From the NCBI GenBank assembly GCA_044507625.1, contig JBIQJE010000005.1, positions 124,001-188,000 on the forward strand: a stretch of DNA of 64,000 bases, given 5' to 3'. The DNA comes from Hyphomicrobium_A sp044507625. Its GTDB lineage: Bacteria; Pseudomonadota; Alphaproteobacteria; Rhizobiales; Hyphomicrobiaceae. The notes under the pieces are model-generated. The model did no database searches. It was not told the DNA's origin and was given only the letters and a program-made list of their open reading frames with translations. The position numbers and the translations under genes were made by a program. Below, piece after piece: positions 61,363 through 64,000 of this stretch. Each line of letters begins with the position of its first letter. Positions within the stretch are counted from its first letter, which is position 1.

Positions 61363-62004
61363 TTAAAACTTGAGGAACGGATCGGGCTGGGCATCGTGGA
61401 ACGGCACGGTGTCGACGCCGGAGGGCAGCGTTATCGTGTGCACGTGAATATCCTCCGCATGGGCGGCGCGCAACACGTCGAGCGCTTTCTCCTCGCGCGC
61501 TTCGTCGTCCGTGCGCACCCACAGCACAAGGCCGCCGTTTTTCAGGTGGCGGTCGATCTGGTCTGCGTGGCGCCGCTCCATGCGCCGTGCCGCATAGAGG
61601 CCGACGCAGCCGGCGAGCGCGCCGACGCCCAGCGCCGCGCCGGCGGTGGCGATGGCGGCAGCACCCTCGAGGGCTGCAATGGCGGCCGCGCCCGCGCCGC
61701 CGACGTACACAGGTATGCCGGCCAGCGCGGCGAGGCCTTCGGTGCGGGAATCGCTGGAGACATACGTGGCGCGGGGCGTAGCCGGGTCATCGGCCAGCGC
61801 CTCGGCGGCGGGGATATTGGCGCCGAACTTGTCACGCAGGGCCTTGTCGCTTCCGAGCACGCTCAGGTCGTCGCGGTCGAAGCCGGAGCAGAGGAGCCCG
61901 TCGACGGCCTTCTGGAGCGCGGTGGCCGAGTGGAAGATCGCCGAAGCCTCGCGCGTTGTTTCCTCGGTCTGATCGGCGCAGCATTGAGCCTGCGTAGATG
62001 CCAT
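61363..62004 (-). CDS. Putative general-stress-type protein, glycine-zipper-like centre
   Basis: 213 residues. N-terminal part with SAIFHSATALQKAVDGLLCSGFDRDDLSVLGSDKAL, recalling the heat-induced/YflT-like 'general stress protein 17M' fold. The centre is Ala/Gly-rich and hydrophobic (YVGGAGAAAIAALEGAAAIATAGAALGVGALAGCVGLYAARRM), like a glycine zipper that could insert in a membrane. A C-terminal beta part follows (GGLVLWVRTDDEAREEKALDVLRAAHAEDIHVHTI). Family by resemblance only. GGAG precedes the ATG. A candidate EcfG-type promoter lies about 60-85 bp upstream. Confidence 0.65.
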   Translation of the reverse strand: MASTQAQCCADQTEETTREASAIFHSATALQKAVDGLLCSGFDRDDLSVLGSDKALRDKFGANIPAAEALADDPATPRATYVSSDSRTEGLAALAGIPVYVGGAGAAAIAALEGAAAIATAGAALGVGALAGCVGLYAARRMERRHADQIDRHLKNGGLVLWVRTDDEAREEKALDVLRAAHAEDIHVHTITLPSGVDTVPFHDAQPDPFLKF

Positions 62005-62330
62005 GATCTCTTGCTCCTTTATGGCCGTTCGTGGGTGCACATGGACGAGCAGGCACGATCCGCCGCAACCCCTAAGATTGCTTTGGTTCGATCACGCAAA
62101 TTGTCGAAACATCATCGACGCGGCCGCAGCGACCGCGTAGCGGTGCAACGCGGGTTTTCCCGTTTCGGCAAAGGCTTAACGGGGCTGTTCAGTGCGCCTC
62201 GCGGCGGCAGACTTGCCAAATCCGCCTCCCCCGTGCGAGGTCTCGGCAACCACAAATAAGGGATTCGCCGCTCCCGGCCCCACGTCCCCGCGTTCCGTGC
62301 CGCGGCACGCAGCCACGACGGGAATGACGC
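62005..62330. other. Divergent intergenic region before parE
   Basis: 326 bp between the stress-type gene and parE. Short frames on both strands lack ribosome sites. The only supported element is the candidate promoter at 62067-62090. Confidence 0.4.
62067..62090 (-). promoter_or_regulatory. Possible EcfG-type promoter of the stress-protein gene
   Basis: On the minus strand, CGAAC (62086-62090) and GGTT (62067-62070) are separated by 15 bp. The general-stress sigma factor EcfG of alphaproteobacteria uses GGAAC-N16/17-CGTT, so two bases and the spacing are off. The distance to the ATG at 62004 is right. Confidence 0.3.
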
Positions 62331-64000
62331 ATGGCCGGAGCCGTTCGCGACCTCTTCTCAACGATCGAAAGCTCAATGACCGAAAAGACGGCCCGTAGTC
62401 GCCGCACGACCGACGCCTCCGACGCCTACACAGCGGCCGACATCGAGGTTCTGGAAGGCCTCGAGCCGGTGCGCCGGCGTCCGGGCATGTACATCGGCGG
62501 TACGGACGAGAAGGCGCTGCATCACCTTTTCGCCGAGGTGATCGATAACTCGATGGACGAGGCGGTGGCCGGTCACGCCACGTGGATCGAGGTGGAGCTG
62601 GAGAAGGACGGGTTTCTCTCCGTAGCGGACAACGGCCGCGGCATGCCGGTCGATCCGCATCCGAAATTCAAGAACAAGAGCGCCCTCGAAGTCATCATGT
62701 GCACGCTGCATGCGGGCGGCAAATTCGAAGGCAAAGCCTATAATACCTCCGGCGGCCTGCACGGCGTCGGCGTGTCGGTCGTCAATGCGCTGACGGATGT
62801 TTGCGAAGTCGAGGTTGCGCGCAGCCAGCAGCTCTACCGCATGACGTTCTCGCGCGGCATACCGCAGGGCAAGCTGGAGAAGCTCGGCCCGGTGATGAAC
62901 CGGCGCGGCACCAAGGTTCGCTTTCATCCGGACGAGAAGATCTTCGGCAAGAACACGCACTTCAAACCGGCGCGTCTGTTCAAGATGGCGCGCTCCAAGG
63001 CGTACCTTTTCGGCGGCGTGAAGATCCGCTGGAAATGCGATCCTTCGCTGATCAGCGACGACACGCCTACGGAAGCGGAGTTCCACTTCCCCGGCGGTCT
63101 CAAGGACTATCTCTCCTCCGAGATCGCCGGGCAGACGCTCGTCACCAAAGAGCTGTTCGCCGGCAACATCGAGAAGGAGGGCAAGCACGGCTCGGTGGAA
63201 TGGGCGGTGGCGTGGGTCGCGGATGCCGATGGCTTCTCGCGCTCCTACTGCAACACCATCCCGACCGGCGAAGGCGGTACGCACGAGAATGGTCTGCGCT
63301 CGGCGCTCTCAAAGGGCCTGCGCGAGTTCGGTGACCGCATCGGCAACCGCAAAGCGGCGCAGATCACAGCGGACGACGTGATGGGCACAGCGGCTTCGAT
63401 GCTGTCGGTGTTCATCCGCGAGCCGGAATTCCAGGGCCAGACGAAGGACAAGCTCGCGACGCAGGAGGCGACCCGCATCGTCGAGTCGACGGTGAAGGAC
63501 GCCTTCGACCACTGGCTCACGGAAAGCCCGCAGCAGGCGACCAAGCTGCTCGAGTGGTCCATCGACCAGGCCGAGGAGCGCCTGAAGCGCCGGCGCGAAA
63601 AAGAGGTCGGCCGGCAGTCTGCGACCCGCAAGCTGCGCCTGCCCGGCAAGCTCGCCGACTGCACGATCCAAGCCGCCGCGGGCACGGAGATCTTCATCGT
63701 CGAGGGTGACTCGGCCGGCGGATCCGCCAAGAGCGCCCGCCAGCGCGAGACGCAGGCGGTACTGCCGCTGCGCGGCAAGATCCTCAACGTGGCGAACGCC
63801 TCGTCGGCGAAGCTGGCGCAGAACCAGCTTCTCGCCGACCTCATTCTGGCGCTCGGCGTCGGCACGGGCGCGAAGTACAAGGACGAGGATCTGCGCTATG
63901 AGCGCGTGATCGTCATGACCGATGCCGACGTCGACGGCGCGCACATCGCCTCGCTGCTGATCACGTTCTTCTACCAGCAGATGCCGGAGCTGATCGAGAA
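62331..64000 (+). CDS. parE: DNA topoisomerase IV subunit B (5' part)
   Basis: 557 codons before the window ends. GHKL ATPase domain (EVIDNSMDEAVAGHATWIEVELEKDGFLSVADNGRGMP; YNTSGGLHGVGVSVVNALT), transducer domain, and the start of the Toprim domain (FIVEGDSAGGSAKSARQRETQAVLPLRGKILNV; VIVMTDADVDGAHI). Topoisomerase IV with ParC decatenates daughter chromosomes. It resembles parE more than gyrB in these blocks, especially IGGTDEKALHHL. The ATG at 62331 is chosen; an in-frame ATG at 62376 is equally possible (neither has a strong ribosome site). Confidence 0.95.
   Translation, partial: MAGAVRDLFSTIESSMTEKTARSRRTTDASDAYTAADIEVLEGLEPVRRRPGMYIGGTDEKALHHLFAEVIDNSMDEAVAGHATWIEVELEKDGFLSVADNGRGMPVDPHPKFKNKSALEVIMCTLHAGGKFEGKAYNTSGGLHGVGVSVVNALTDVCEVEVARSQQLYRMTFSRGIPQGKLEKLGPVMNRRGTKVRFHPDEKIFGKNTHFKPARLFKMARSKAYLFGGVKIRWKCDPSLISDDTPTEAEFHFPGGLKDYLSSEIAGQTLVTKELFAGNIEKEGKHGSVEWAVAWVADADGFSRSYCNTIPTGEGGTHENGLRSALSKGLREFGDRIGNRKAAQITADDVMGTAASMLSVFIREPEFQGQTKDKLATQEATRIVESTVKDAFDHWLTESPQQATKLLEWSIDQAEERLKRRREKEVGRQSATRKLRLPGKLADCTIQAAAGTEIFIVEGDSAGGSAKSARQRETQAVLPLRGKILNVANASSAKLAQNQLLADLILALGVGTGAKYKDEDLRYERVIVMTDADVDGAHIASLLITFFYQQMPELIE

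Overview
The window is about 64 kb of a GC-rich chromosome with tightly packed genes. It most resembles an alphaproteobacterium of the order Hyphomicrobiales (Rhizobiales). The main pointers are a divK-pleD pair, a DUF1849/EipB-type envelope protein, a DUF3572 protein, DUF983, a phasin, a D-Ala-D-Ala carboxypeptidase fused to a SPOR domain, gatCAB, a short bifunctional putA, and ATCase next to a dihydroorotase-like protein that lacks its metal motif. Short palindromic intergenic repeats are also present. A quinoprotein-associated SoxYZ-like carrier would fit a methylotrophic relative such as Hyphomicrobium, but that is inference. I see no rRNA, tRNA, CRISPR array, prophage or insertion sequence.

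Layout. 1-12.9 kb: signalling and small-molecule genes. These are an MHYT-GGDEF-EAL protein whose EAL domain is degenerate, two small methyltransferases, a PAS-GGDEF-EAL protein, a cytochrome b561/YceI pair, a CHASE2 adenylate cyclase, an alpha/beta hydrolase and a PrmC-like methyltransferase. 13.1-18.8 kb: gatC-gatA and gatB on one strand, separated by a lipoprotein, a chorismate mutase, a small membrane protein and a bactofilin. 18.9-25.2 kb: a membrane protein fused to a spermidine-synthase-like domain, ruvX, a PcfJ-like protein and an AidB-like acyl-CoA dehydrogenase.

25.3-36.1 kb: a co-directional housekeeping run of pyrB-pyrC', plsY, dprA, topA, rnr, a DUF983 gene and rpmG. 36.15-36.73 kb: a gene-free stretch between the convergent rpmG and pleD, dense in perfect inverted repeats, which I propose as an unannotated structured RNA. 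36.7-43.6 kb: pleD/divK, DUF3572, an EipB-like gene, ridA, a glycerophosphodiesterase, a FemAB-like acyltransferase and a HIT protein, followed by a tandem palindromic repeat.

43.7-48.8 kb: an MHS-type transporter, then what looks like a self-contained operon of a TetR regulator with a clear operator, a zinc metallo-hydrolase, a fused SoxY-SoxZ carrier and an AhpD-like protein. The operon closes with a bidirectional terminator shared with clpA. 48.8-64 kb: clpS-clpA, phasin, a penicillin-binding carboxypeptidase, putA-VWA-DnaJ, panC, an EamA transporter, a putative stress protein, and the 5' part of parE running off the window.

The most unusual items are the TetR/metallo-hydrolase/SoxYZ/AhpD operon without a quinoprotein dehydrogenase, the rpmG-pleD structured intergenic region, two families of dispersed palindromic repeats, a perfect 16-bp direct repeat upstream of the cytochrome b561 gene, and the PcfJ-like protein beside ruvX.
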